Under the pieces are notes generated by a model. It saw only the letters and a list, made by a program, of their open reading frames with translations. It made no database searches and was not told where the DNA came from. A DNA stretch of 8,617 bases from JBLHUT01 sp047629975 (GTDB lineage Bacteria; Pseudomonadota; Alphaproteobacteria; Rhodobacterales; Rhodobacteraceae), in contig JBLHUT010000153.1 in assembly GCA_047629975.1 (NCBI GenBank), positions 1 to 8,617 of the forward strand, given 5' to 3'. How positions within the stretch are numbered: position 1 is the stretch's first letter; the number at the start of each line of letters is the position of its first letter. The position numbers and the translations under genes are program-made. Of the stretch, positions 1 through 5,220 are shown piece by piece.

Positions 1-26
1 CATAAACCAGAAGCCGGCACAAACGA

Positions 27-46
27 CTGACGCAAAACTGCGTCAG
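27..46 (-). terminator. Stem-loop overlapping the DUF1638 stop codon
   Basis: A perfect 8-bp inverted repeat (CTGACGCA / TGCGTCAG) with a 4-base loop spans the TGA stop at 43-45. On the minus strand it is followed by TCGTTTG, which is only weakly T-rich. It is probably the intrinsic terminator or the 3' protecting hairpin of the bmt-corrinoid-DUF1638 transcript. The weak T-tract keeps confidence moderate. Confidence 0.5.
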
Positions 47-678
47 GGGGTTTGGTGCGCCAACGTCGTCTCAAGATCACCGTATCCGGTAAAGCGATAT
101 TCGAACGCAAGGGACAGCCGCGCCGCATGTGCCTGTGCCAATGTTACCAGTTCGGGGTCACGGGTTTGCGCCTGATAGACCAGTTTTGTGTAATGGGCGA
201 AGTACATGTCGCGCAATTGCGGATGCCGATCAAGGCCAAGCGGCCGCCACACAAAGGCGTCAAACTGCCGGACCAGAAAATCGGTCAGGTAAAACGCAGA
301 GATTTCATCGTTTTGCGCAAAAGCGTCGTTGCCCTCGAAAAAGCTGTAGCAATGGGGGCCGGCGACCATATCGACGCCAAGTTTTGCGCAAGTCGCCTGA
401 AGGAGGCCACCGGTGCCACAATCAGCATAGACCACAAATATCTTGTTGTAGCAGAGGCGGTTTTCTTCGACCACCTTGGTCACCGCATCGCAAATCCGCT
501 CGGGGTGATTGTGCAGGATGGCGGGCAGGCAGGTCAGCGCAAGATGGCTCCAACCGTTCGCAGCCTTCAGGTCCAGAATTTCACGCGCCAGCGCACCACA
601 CGCCACCAAAAGAACAGTGCCTGTGTTCTGGACAGTCAGGGTTTCGTTGGTCAAAGCCTCGTCACCGGGCAGGGCCAT
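43..678 (-). CDS. DUF1638 domain protein, probable accessory of corrinoid methyl transfer
   Basis: Encodes 211 residues. The start at 678 is chosen because an AAGGGA ribosome binding site lies 7 bases upstream and the domain follows soon after. An in-frame start at 726 would only add an unconvincing 16-residue tail. Visible landmarks are LLVACGALAREI (about 23-34), LTCLPAILHNHPERI (48-62), VYADCGTGG (83-91) and GPHCYSFFEG (107-116). They put Cys27, Cys50, His56, His58, Cys87, His109 and Cys110 in conserved-looking positions, as in a metal- or thiol-dependent protein. There is no signal peptide or membrane segment, so it is probably cytosolic. It is the last gene after a homocysteine methyltransferase and a corrinoid protein. 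DUF1638 genes are known to sit beside methylamine/corrinoid methyltransferase genes, and I recall genetic evidence in roseobacters tying one to methionine synthesis. No biochemical reaction is established, and a role in corrinoid loading or reactivation is only inference. Confidence 0.85.
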   Translation of the reverse strand: MALPGDEALTNETLTVQNTGTVLLVACGALAREILDLKAANGWSHLALTCLPAILHNHPERICDAVTKVVEENRLCYNKIFVVYADCGTGGLLQATCAKLGVDMVAGPHCYSFFEGNDAFAQNDEISAFYLTDFLVRQFDAFVWRPLGLDRHPQLRDMYFAHYTKLVYQAQTRDPELVTLAQAHAARLSLAFEYRFTGYGDLETTLAHQTP

Positions 679-752
679 GGGGCGATCCCTTTTGTTATGC
701 ACCGATGGCACGGGGCAGCGAGACACGCCACTGCCACCGAAATCAGGCGAGT

Positions 753-788
753 GACCTGCGCGAGGAAAAGATTTTCGTCGCGCAGATC
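753..788 (-). other. Long intercistronic stem-loop between corrinoid and DUF1638 genes
   Basis: A perfect 8-bp repeat (CTGCGCGA at 756-763, TCGCGCAG at 778-785) continues inward after one mismatch through GGAAAA/TTTTC pairing, and outward as GA/TC after another mismatch. It sits 21 bases past the stop of the corrinoid gene and about 75 bases before the DUF1638 start. Neither strand has a T-run after it, so it does not look like a simple terminator. It could stabilise the upstream message, mark a processing site, or lower expression of the distal gene. Confidence 0.5.
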
Positions 789-809
789 ACAAAAAATGCA
801 TCGCCAGAC

Positions 810-1514
810 CTAGCTTGCAGCCATTTGGTTGTGCTTGCGCAGCATGTATTTCTTTGCGGTTTCGACGGCCACCGCCGCATCGCGGCAATAGGCATCCGCG
901 CCGATCGCACGGCCGAACTCTTCGTTCAGCGGGGCACCCCCGACAAGGATCGTGTAATTGTCGCGCATACCTTTTTCGATCAGCGTGTCGATCACGACCT
1001 TCATGTACGGCATCGTGGTCGTCAAAAGCGCGGACATGCCAAGGATATCGGCATCTTCAGCTTCAAGAGCGGCGAGGTATTTATCGACGGCATTGTTGAT
1101 GCCCAGATCGACAACTTCAAAACCGGCCCCCTCCATCATCATCGACACAAGGTTCTTGCCGATGTCGTGGATGTCGCCTTTGACAGTGCCGATCACCATT
1201 TTGCCCATGCGCGGTGCACCGGTTTCGGCCAACAAGGGCTTGAGGATGAACATGCCACCCTTCATTGCATTTGCGGCCAGCAGAACCTCGGGGACGAACA
1301 AAATGCCGTCGCGAAAGTCATTGCCGACAATCGTCATACCCGACACAAGCGCCTCGGTCAGCACCTTGTAAGGCGTCCAGCCCCGCGAGAGCAGGATATC
1401 GACACTTTCTTCGATCTCTTCCTTGAGACCGTCGTAAAGGTCGTCATGCATCTGAAGAACAAGCTCTTCATCACTTAGTTCGGACAGAATGATTTCGTCG
1501 TCTTGGTCAGACAT
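810..1514 (-). CDS. Corrinoid (B12)-binding methyl-carrier protein, MtbC/MetH-cobalamin-domain type
   Basis: Encodes 234 residues and carries the methyl-cobalamin between methyl donor and acceptor methyltransferases. After an acidic N-terminus (1-30), a helical cap domain covers about 30-100, with the FVPEVLLAANAM segment at 73-84. A Rossmann-like B12-binding domain follows from about 104. It holds the DxHxxG signature GDIHDIGKN (113-121), where His116 is the lower axial cobalt ligand, the Ser161/Leu163 motif (GMSALLTTTMPYM), and the VGGAP loop (191-195) that holds the nucleotide tail. Length fits stand-alone corrinoid proteins of the MtbC/MtaC family. The start has a GGAG site 6 bases upstream. 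It lies between a homocysteine methyltransferase gene and a DUF1638 gene on the same strand. Automatic annotation often calls such genes trimethylamine corrinoid protein. No MttB-type methyltransferase is visible here, and the neighbour makes homocysteine the likely acceptor, so a split methionine synthase is favoured. Confidence 0.93.
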   Translation of the reverse strand: MSDQDDEIILSELSDEELVLQMHDDLYDGLKEEIEESVDILLSRGWTPYKVLTEALVSGMTIVGNDFRDGILFVPEVLLAANAMKGGMFILKPLLAETGAPRMGKMVIGTVKGDIHDIGKNLVSMMMEGAGFEVVDLGINNAVDKYLAALEAEDADILGMSALLTTTMPYMKVVIDTLIEKGMRDNYTILVGGAPLNEEFGRAIGADAYCRDAAVAVETAKKYMLRKHNQMAAS

Positions 1515-1591
1515 TGCGCTCTCCGTTTGCGGGCCTTCTTTTCGTGTAGTGCAACTGTGCGACGCTAGAACGCCGTTTTCCGACTTCCGCT

Positions 1592-1619
1592 GGTCGATCT
1601 GCGACCGAAAGGCACGGTC
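1592..1619 (-). other. Overlapping alternative hairpins in the bmt-corrinoid gap
   Basis: GGTCG/CGACC (1592-1596 with 1602-1606) and GACCG/CGGTC (1603-1607 with 1615-1619) are two perfect 5-bp stems that share the GACC at 1603-1606, so only one can form at a time. They lie in the 134-bp gap between the two methyl-transfer genes. No T-run follows either. Function is unknown and the stems are short enough to be chance. Confidence 0.25.
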
Positions 1620-1648
1620 ATGACGGTTTATCGTACAGGTGCGGCAGG

Positions 1649-2671
1649 CTAGTCGCGCTTGCGACGTCGTACGCGCTCGGGGGCATTGCTGACGGCTTCG
1701 GTGCCGTCTTGGGCCGATGAGAAGCCACCGATGCCTTGTGTGATTGCTTCCAGTGTCGGGCGTGTGCCGGGGGCGCGCGTTTCAAGGGCGCTGCGCATGT
1801 GGCGCAGGTGATCGGGCGTTGTGCCACAACAGCCGCCGATAATCGTGGCACCAGCGTCGCGGGCATAGCACGCATAGTCGGCCATTAACTCGGGCGTGCC
1901 ATCATAATGGATATGCCCGTCGTGATACTTGGGAATACCTGCGTTGCCTTTGGCAATAACAGGAAGCTCGGGCCCCTGCGCGGCAAAGCCCAGCACGGTG
2001 CGCAGCAGGTCGGACGCGCCAACACCACAATTTGCCCCGAACGCCAATGGCTTATGCGCCATTTTGGACACGACAGATACCATCCCCGCCGAGGTCAGGC
2101 CCATCATCGTGCGCCCTGCGGTATCAAAGCTCATGGTGCAGCACCACGGCATGCCCGCCAAGGCGGCGGCTTCCGCGGCCGCACTCAACTCTTCGGCGGC
2201 TGAAATGGTTTCGACCCACAGCACATCCGCGCCGCCCGCCTTTAGCCCTTCGGCCTGTTCATGGAACATCTCGACTGCGATCTGGTGGGTCAGGCTGCCC
2301 ATCGGTGTCATGATCTCGCCGGTCGGACCCATCGATCCGGCCACGACGACAGTACGCCCAGCCGTGTCGGCAACTTCGCGGCCGATCTCTGCACCGATCC
2401 GGTTCAATTCACGTACTCGTGACTGGGCATTATGCAGTTTCAGCCGTGCGGCCGTGCCGCCGAACGTGTTGGTCAGGAACAGGTCGCTGCCCGCCTCGAC
2501 CGGCCCACGATAAAGCGCGGCAATCCGGTCGGGGTGATCCACGTTCCACAGCTCTGGCGCGTCGCCGGCCTGAAGCCCCATATTGAACAACGTCGTGCCG
2601 GTCGCCCCGTCAGCCAACAGCCACGGACGGGTCGCCAGCAGGTGAACGAGGGGGTTGATCGATTGTGTCAT
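1649..2671 (-). CDS. bmt: Homocysteine S-methyltransferase domain protein (Bmt / MetH N-terminal-module type)
   Basis: Encodes 340 residues. It is a zinc-dependent TIM-barrel enzyme that activates homocysteine thiolate for methylation to methionine. Seen are DGATGTTL at 21-28, LTNTFGG at 66-72, GPTGE at 115-119, the first zinc ligand in GANCG (Cys215) and the paired ligands in GGCCGTTPDH (Cys281, Cys282), the complete Cys triad of the family. The C-terminus (about 318-340) is low-complexity and basic (VRRRKRD). Start 2671 is used because the domain begins at once. An in-frame start at 2710 has no ribosome binding site and adds 13 odd residues. The site at 2671 is itself weak (AGG about 10 bases upstream). 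It is the first gene of the corrinoid cluster. Common names are betaine-homocysteine methyltransferase or methionine synthase I. With a separate corrinoid protein next door, the methyl donor is probably methyl-cobalamin rather than betaine itself. Confidence 0.9.
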   Translation of the reverse strand: MTQSINPLVHLLATRPWLLADGATGTTLFNMGLQAGDAPELWNVDHPDRIAALYRGPVEAGSDLFLTNTFGGTAARLKLHNAQSRVRELNRIGAEIGREVADTAGRTVVVAGSMGPTGEIMTPMGSLTHQIAVEMFHEQAEGLKAGGADVLWVETISAAEELSAAAEAAALAGMPWCCTMSFDTAGRTMMGLTSAGMVSVVSKMAHKPLAFGANCGVGASDLLRTVLGFAAQGPELPVIAKGNAGIPKYHDGHIHYDGTPELMADYACYARDAGATIIGGCCGTTPDHLRHMRSALETRAPGTRPTLEAITQGIGGFSSAQDGTEAVSNAPERVRRRKRD

Positions 2672-2726
2672 CGCGCAAAGCCTTATACTTTCAAGCCTGC
2701 CCTCTGCCATGCTTGGGAGCGTGACG

Positions 2727-2770
2727 CAAATTCAATTTTTTCATTATCAAGTTGAGGCAATTTTGAATTG
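2727..2770 (-). promoter_or_regulatory. AT-rich candidate promoter/operator of the methyl-transfer cluster
   Basis: This block is far richer in A and T than the surroundings and lies 56-99 bases before the bmt start. It holds a 7-bp inverted repeat AATTCAA/TTGAATT (2729-2735, 2763-2769), a TCAAGTTGA palindrome (2747-2755), and a CAATTTT direct repeat 25 bp apart (2733-2739, 2758-2764). A -10-like GATAAT reads toward bmt at 2743-2748, but no good -35 is visible. It looks like a regulator-bound promoter. The regulator cannot be named from sequence. Confidence 0.45.
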
Positions 2771-2834
2771 GGTCGGGTGCCAGATGGAAATGCGCCCGCT
2801 TGCCAGAGACGCCGGCGGTTTTATTGTCATGAGG

Positions 2835-2860
2835 GCGCCACTTTTTCGCAAGTGAGGCGC
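2835..2860 (-). other. Hairpin (GCGCC/GGCGC plus ACTT/AAGT)
   Basis: A 9-bp stem with a 2-base bulge and a 6-base loop (GCGAAA on the minus strand) lies 168 bases past the DUF1127 stop. No T-run follows on either strand, so it is not a canonical terminator. It may be part of a structured 3' region or leader RNA. Confidence 0.35.
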
Positions 2861-2881
2861 AGAAGGCGGGGTTTTCCGACA

Positions 2882-2914
2882 CGCAATGCCGGGGTCGCCA
2901 TGCCCGGACTTGCG
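2882..2914 (-). other. Strong hairpin downstream of the DUF1127 gene
   Basis: CGCAA/TTGCG (2882-2886, 2910-2914) and CCGGG/CCCGG (2889-2893, 2903-2907) form two 5-bp helices separated by a symmetric 2x2 internal loop, closed by a 9-base loop. This is the most regular RNA-like element in the window's non-coding DNA. No T-run follows on either strand. Confidence 0.45.
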
Positions 2915-2952
2915 ATGCTGCGGTACACGGTGACAGGCGCTGTGTGATATCC

Positions 2953-2970
2953 GATGCGCGTGTCCGCATC
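2953..2970 (-). other. Small hairpin GATGCG/CGCATC
   Basis: A perfect 6-bp stem with a 6-base loop sits 58 bases past the DUF1127 stop codon. It could be the 3' structure of that short message. It has no T-tract. It forms a series with the hairpins at 2882-2914 and 2835-2860. Confidence 0.3.
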
Positions 2971-3027
2971 CCGCAGGCGCAAAACCCTGACACGATGCGC
3001 GCGCCAAGGATCCCTGCCTAGGTCCGT

Positions 3028-3246
3028 CTAGCGGATATTCATAGCAGCGACGGCAATCTGGCTGATATCTGACCGCGTGATCCCCTGTGCGGCCAGTTGG
3101 GTGTCGGACAAAGCGGACAGATGGGTATAAACGCGGTGCGCCCGCAGGCCTGACGCAATACCAAGCGGATCGCGCAGGGCATCCTTGAGCGCGGAAAAGT
3201 TCAGCGAAAAGGTCTGGCCAGTGGAGTGGTGAAGGGTTGTATTCAT
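3028..3246 (-). CDS. DUF1127 (YjiS-like) small protein
   Basis: Encodes 72 residues. The C-terminal half carries the DUF1127 pattern: aromatic-x-x-Leu-x-x-Leu-Ser-Asp-x-Gln-Leu-Ala-x-x-Gly-Ile-x-Arg-x-Asp-Ile (about residues 45-66). The N-terminal 40 residues are less conserved. Start 3246 has an AAAGG site about 9 bases upstream. The longer open frame reaching 3507 reads as non-coding sequence above this point. There is no signal peptide or membrane segment. DUF1127 proteins are small and often stress-induced. Some Arg-rich members bind RNA and influence RNA turnover or phosphate and carbon metabolism in alphaproteobacteria. This copy is not strongly Arg-rich in its C-terminus, so an RNA role is only a possibility. 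A promoter-like pair of boxes lies directly upstream, and hairpins lie downstream. Confidence 0.85.
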   Translation of the reverse strand: MNTTLHHSTGQTFSLNFSALKDALRDPLGIASGLRAHRVYTHLSALSDTQLAAQGITRSDISQIAVAAMNIR

Positions 3247-3277
3247 GTCGGAACGCCTTTCGTTATTGCTGCACTGC

Positions 3278-3305
3278 AACATAGACAGGTATCGTTCATG
3301 ATCAA
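3278..3305 (-). promoter_or_regulatory. Candidate sigma-70-type promoter of the DUF1127 gene
   Basis: On the minus strand a TTGATC box (3300-3305) and a TATGTT box (3278-3283) are 16 bases apart, each matching 4 of 6 consensus positions. Transcription would start near 3271 and leave a leader of about 25 bases before the ATG at 3246. Confidence 0.4.
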
Positions 3306-3354
3306 TGCCCTGAGGGGTGTCGCATGGCGGAAATGCTGCATGTGCATGGCCCAG

Positions 3355-3374
3355 AACCTTTGTGGCACAAGGTT
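3355..3374. promoter_or_regulatory. 20-bp operator-like palindrome
   Basis: AACCTT (3355-3360) and AAGGTT (3369-3374) are perfect inverted repeats. The 8 bases between them add a GTG/CAC pairing around the centre. It lies about 50 bp upstream of the putative DUF1127 -35 box and about 280 bp from the transporter start, a plausible place for a dimeric repressor or activator. The regulator is unknown. Confidence 0.35.
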
Positions 3375-3644
3375 GTTGGTTCGGGCTTGGTAGAGCACGT
3401 CTGGTGTCGGCGGTTTTGCTTTTTTGCGCAAGCGGCATGGGCCTTGCCATATCGTTTCTGGTGGGTGCCGCGCCCGCTTTCGGGTTTTGTGCTCTATAAA
3501 ACGTCATTTCGGTGGGGGCGGCGGCTCATGCGCAGCCATATTGAAGGATTTCGTGCGTCGCATCTATCGCCCGCCTCAAAACACAGGTAGCGATCAAAGA
3601 CGAAAACGTCCGCACAGATGCGGCATGACCAAAACTGTGAGATC

Positions 3645-3650
3645 AAGGAG
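3645..3650 (+). promoter_or_regulatory. Ribosome binding site deciding the transporter start
   Basis: AAGGAG lies 5 bases before the ATG at 3656. The in-frame GTG at 3650 overlaps this site and cannot be served by it, so the ATG is the start. Confidence 0.8.
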
Positions 3651-3655
3651 TGGCT

Positions 3656-4591
3656 ATGCCCGACGCCTTACTGGAACCGATTGCTGGCGCGTTTGCAGGC
3701 CGGTGTGCAACGTCGCCCGCCGATTTGCCGCGCCACCCAACGCAATTGCCCCTGTTTGAGGCCGCTGGAACGCGCAGCCGCAAAGTGTGGCGATATTCGG
3801 GTCGGCTGGCCTTGATGCTCGGGGGGGTGATGTTTGCGGGCATGGCCCATGCGGGGGATCTTCCGGTTCAGATGTCAGGGGGCGGATTCTGGTCGTTTCT
3901 GCTGTTGGGTTTCGCGATCGGGATGGCGCACGCGCTTGAAGGGGATCACCTTGCGGCGGTCACGACGATGATGACCCAGAAGGCAAGCCGCAAGACGCTG
4001 ATGATGCGTGGCGCGTTCTGGGGGCTGGGGCATACGCTGTCGCTGTTTCTGGTGTGTTCGGTGGCGCTTTTGCTGGGGCTGAGCATTTCCGGGCGCGTCG
4101 AGGCGGGGCTGGAGCTGGCAGTCGGGGTGATGATCGTCTTGCTCGGGCTGCGGGTGCTGTGGAAGTTGCGGCGCGACAAGGTACATCTTCATGTCCACGA
4201 GCATGATGGCAGCCGCCATTTGCACGCCCACAGCCATGCCGGAGAGACTGCACCCCATGATGTGTCGCGTCATGACCACAAGCATCGACGCGGTCACTTT
4301 GCGACGATGGGCTTGGGTGTCTTGCACGGTGCGGCCGGATCGGCGGGTTTGATGGTTCTGGCGGTGCTGGCAGCCCCGAGCCTTGGGCAGGCAATGTTGT
4401 ATTTCGCGGTATTTGGCCTTGGAACAACCTTCGGGATGACGTTTCTGACGGTCATCGTTGCCTATCCGCTGGATTACATCCAGCGCAGCACGGGGTGGTT
4501 GAAAACGGCGACCTCGCTGTTGATCGGCGGGCTGGCTGTTGTGATCGGCTCAATGCTTGCGATCGAAAGTTTGCCGGTCCTGTGGGGGTGA
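3656..4591 (+). CDS. Nickel/cobalt transporter, NicO/UreH superfamily
   Basis: Encodes 311 residues, an inner-membrane protein expected to import or export Ni2+ or Co2+. The metal signature HX4DH is present as HALEGDH (His92, Asp97, His98) in a transmembrane helix starting GFAIGM. A long His-rich hydrophilic loop (about 176-214, more than a dozen His) separates the two halves, followed by GVLHGAAG (His224). Hydrophobic segments are near 50-66, 78-96, 117-142, 148-170, 216-240, 244-270 and 285-305. The first is preceded by a roughly 48-residue polar N-terminus and ends in AHAG, like a signal peptide. The classic NiCoT second motif is not obvious, so UreH- or RcnA-like members are as likely as HoxN/NixA. 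No urease or hydrogenase genes are nearby. The B12-dependent cluster about 1 kb away suggests cobalt, but this is inference. It converges on the rluE-type gene with a 31-bp gap. Confidence 0.82.
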   Translation: MPDALLEPIAGAFAGRCATSPADLPRHPTQLPLFEAAGTRSRKVWRYSGRLALMLGGVMFAGMAHAGDLPVQMSGGGFWSFLLLGFAIGMAHALEGDHLAAVTTMMTQKASRKTLMMRGAFWGLGHTLSLFLVCSVALLLGLSISGRVEAGLELAVGVMIVLLGLRVLWKLRRDKVHLHVHEHDGSRHLHAHSHAGETAPHDVSRHDHKHRRGHFATMGLGVLHGAAGSAGLMVLAVLAAPSLGQAMLYFAVFGLGTTFGMTFLTVIVAYPLDYIQRSTGWLKTATSLLIGGLAVVIGSMLAIESLPVLWG

Positions 4592-4622
4592 CACCGGACC
4601 GGTTCATTCAGGTCGTCCGACA

Positions 4623-5168
4623 CTATGCCTTTCGCCACGCTCCCGAGGCGATCCCGTCCAGCGTCCATGCACCGATCCGGTTGCGGATCAACCGCAACGT
4701 CGGGTAGCCCACGGCCGCCGTCATCCGGCGCACCTGCCGGTTGCGCCCCTCGCTCAGCGTGATTTCTATCCAGCAGTCGGGCACGCTTTTGCGGAACCTG
4801 ACAGGCGGCGTGCGTGGCCAGACCTGAGGTTCGGCGATCCGGTGGGCCAGTGCCGGCAAGGTTGCGCCGTCCTTGAGCAGAACACCGTCGCAAAGCGTCT
4901 GCAGGGCCACATCCGAGATCGTGCCCTCGACCTGCACCCAATAGGACTTGGTCATTTTGCGCTTTGGGTTGGTGATGCGATTTTGCAGTTTGCCATCATC
5001 GGTCAGCACCAAAAGCCCCTCGCTGTCACGGTCAAGCCGCCCGGCGGCATAAACGCCGGGCACATCGATAAACTCTGAAAGAGTGCGTGCCCTGGACCCT
5101 TGGGTGCCTGCGTCGGTAAATTGTGACAGCACGTCAAAGGGCTTGTTGAACAAAATAGTTGTGGTCAT
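4623..5168 (-). CDS. rluE: 23S rRNA pseudouridine synthase, RluE type
   Basis: Encodes 181 residues of the RsuA/RluB/RluE family, which isomerises a specific uridine in large-subunit rRNA (U2457 for E. coli RluE). It begins directly with the catalytic domain (LFNKPFDVLSQF, 6-17) and lacks the N-terminal S4 domain of RsuA and RluB, which is the RluE hallmark. The catalytic motif is GRLDRDSEGLLVLTDDG (43-59) with Asp46 as nucleophile. TKSYWVQVEG (73-82) and GRNRQVRRM (141-149) are the other conserved blocks. Start 5168 is used because the conserved domain starts at once. Upstream in-frame codons run into the previous gene, and no strong ribosome binding site is seen. It follows the dehydrogenase gene by 52 bases on the same strand with no terminator between, so the two are probably co-transcribed without a functional link. 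Confidence 0.9.
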   Translation of the reverse strand: MTTTILFNKPFDVLSQFTDAGTQGSRARTLSEFIDVPGVYAAGRLDRDSEGLLVLTDDGKLQNRITNPKRKMTKSYWVQVEGTISDVALQTLCDGVLLKDGATLPALAHRIAEPQVWPRTPPVRFRKSVPDCWIEITLSEGRNRQVRRMTAAVGYPTLRLIRNRIGAWTLDGIASGAWRKA

Positions 5169-5220
5169 GCACGTATCTGGGGCCTGTTGTGAGGGACTTG
5201 CGGCGCCTTGTCTAAAAGGG

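Larger units (their letters stand above)
2672..3027. other. Non-coding 356-bp region between the bmt and DUF1127 genes
   Basis: Both flanking genes are on the minus strand. I find no convincing gene here. The short open frames lack family resemblance and ribosome binding sites. It contains an AT-rich, palindrome-rich block (2727-2770) likely to be the bmt promoter/operator, and three hairpins (2835-2860, 2882-2914, 2953-2970) closer to the DUF1127 stop. I looked for SAM-II and cobalamin riboswitch signatures by eye and saw none. Confidence 0.6.
3247..3655. other. Non-coding 409-bp divergent region between DUF1127 and Ni/Co transporter genes
   Basis: It contains a promoter-like pair for the DUF1127 gene (3278-3305), a 20-bp palindrome (3355-3374), a small CCGCA/TGCGG hairpin (3610-3623), and the transporter's ribosome binding site (3645-3650). 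Short open frames on the plus strand at 3317-3499 and 3324-3590 have unnatural composition and no family resemblance. No cobalamin riboswitch box was recognised. Confidence 0.55.

Noticed and set aside
129..1478. A 449-codon open frame on the plus strand spanning the DUF1638 and corrinoid genes
   Set aside because: It lies antisense to two well-supported genes, has no family motif, and has the Arg/His/Gln-rich composition typical of antisense frames in high-GC DNA.
810..1514. Naming the corrinoid protein as trimethylamine-specific (MtbC/MttC)
   Set aside because: No MttB-type methyltransferase or pyrrolysine system is visible. The partner gene is a homocysteine methyltransferase.
2672..2830. 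Possible SAM-type riboswitch upstream of bmt
   Set aside because: The AT-rich block has palindromes but not the SAM-II or SAM/SAH core pattern I know. It looks more like a DNA operator.
2691..3007. Two minus-strand frames of 86-100 codons between the bmt and DUF1127 genes
   Set aside because: There is no ribosome binding site and no recognisable domain. They run through the hairpins and the AT-rich promoter block.
3317..3590. Two overlapping small plus-strand open frames (60 and 88 codons), one hydrophobic, one with a GAGGGG upstream
   Set aside because: The frames read Trp/Arg/His- or Cys-rich sequence without family resemblance. The region contains the DUF1127 promoter and an operator-like palindrome, which explains it better.
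3247..3655. Possible cobalamin riboswitch upstream of the Ni/Co transporter
   Set aside because: I looked for a B12-box-like segment and the usual multi-helix layout and found neither. A covariance-model search would be decisive.
4592..4622. Possible bidirectional terminator between the converging transporter and rluE genes
   Set aside because: Only a 5-bp CGGAC/GTCCG stem with a 15-base loop and an overlapping ACCGG-A-CCGGT repeat are present, with no T-run on either strand.
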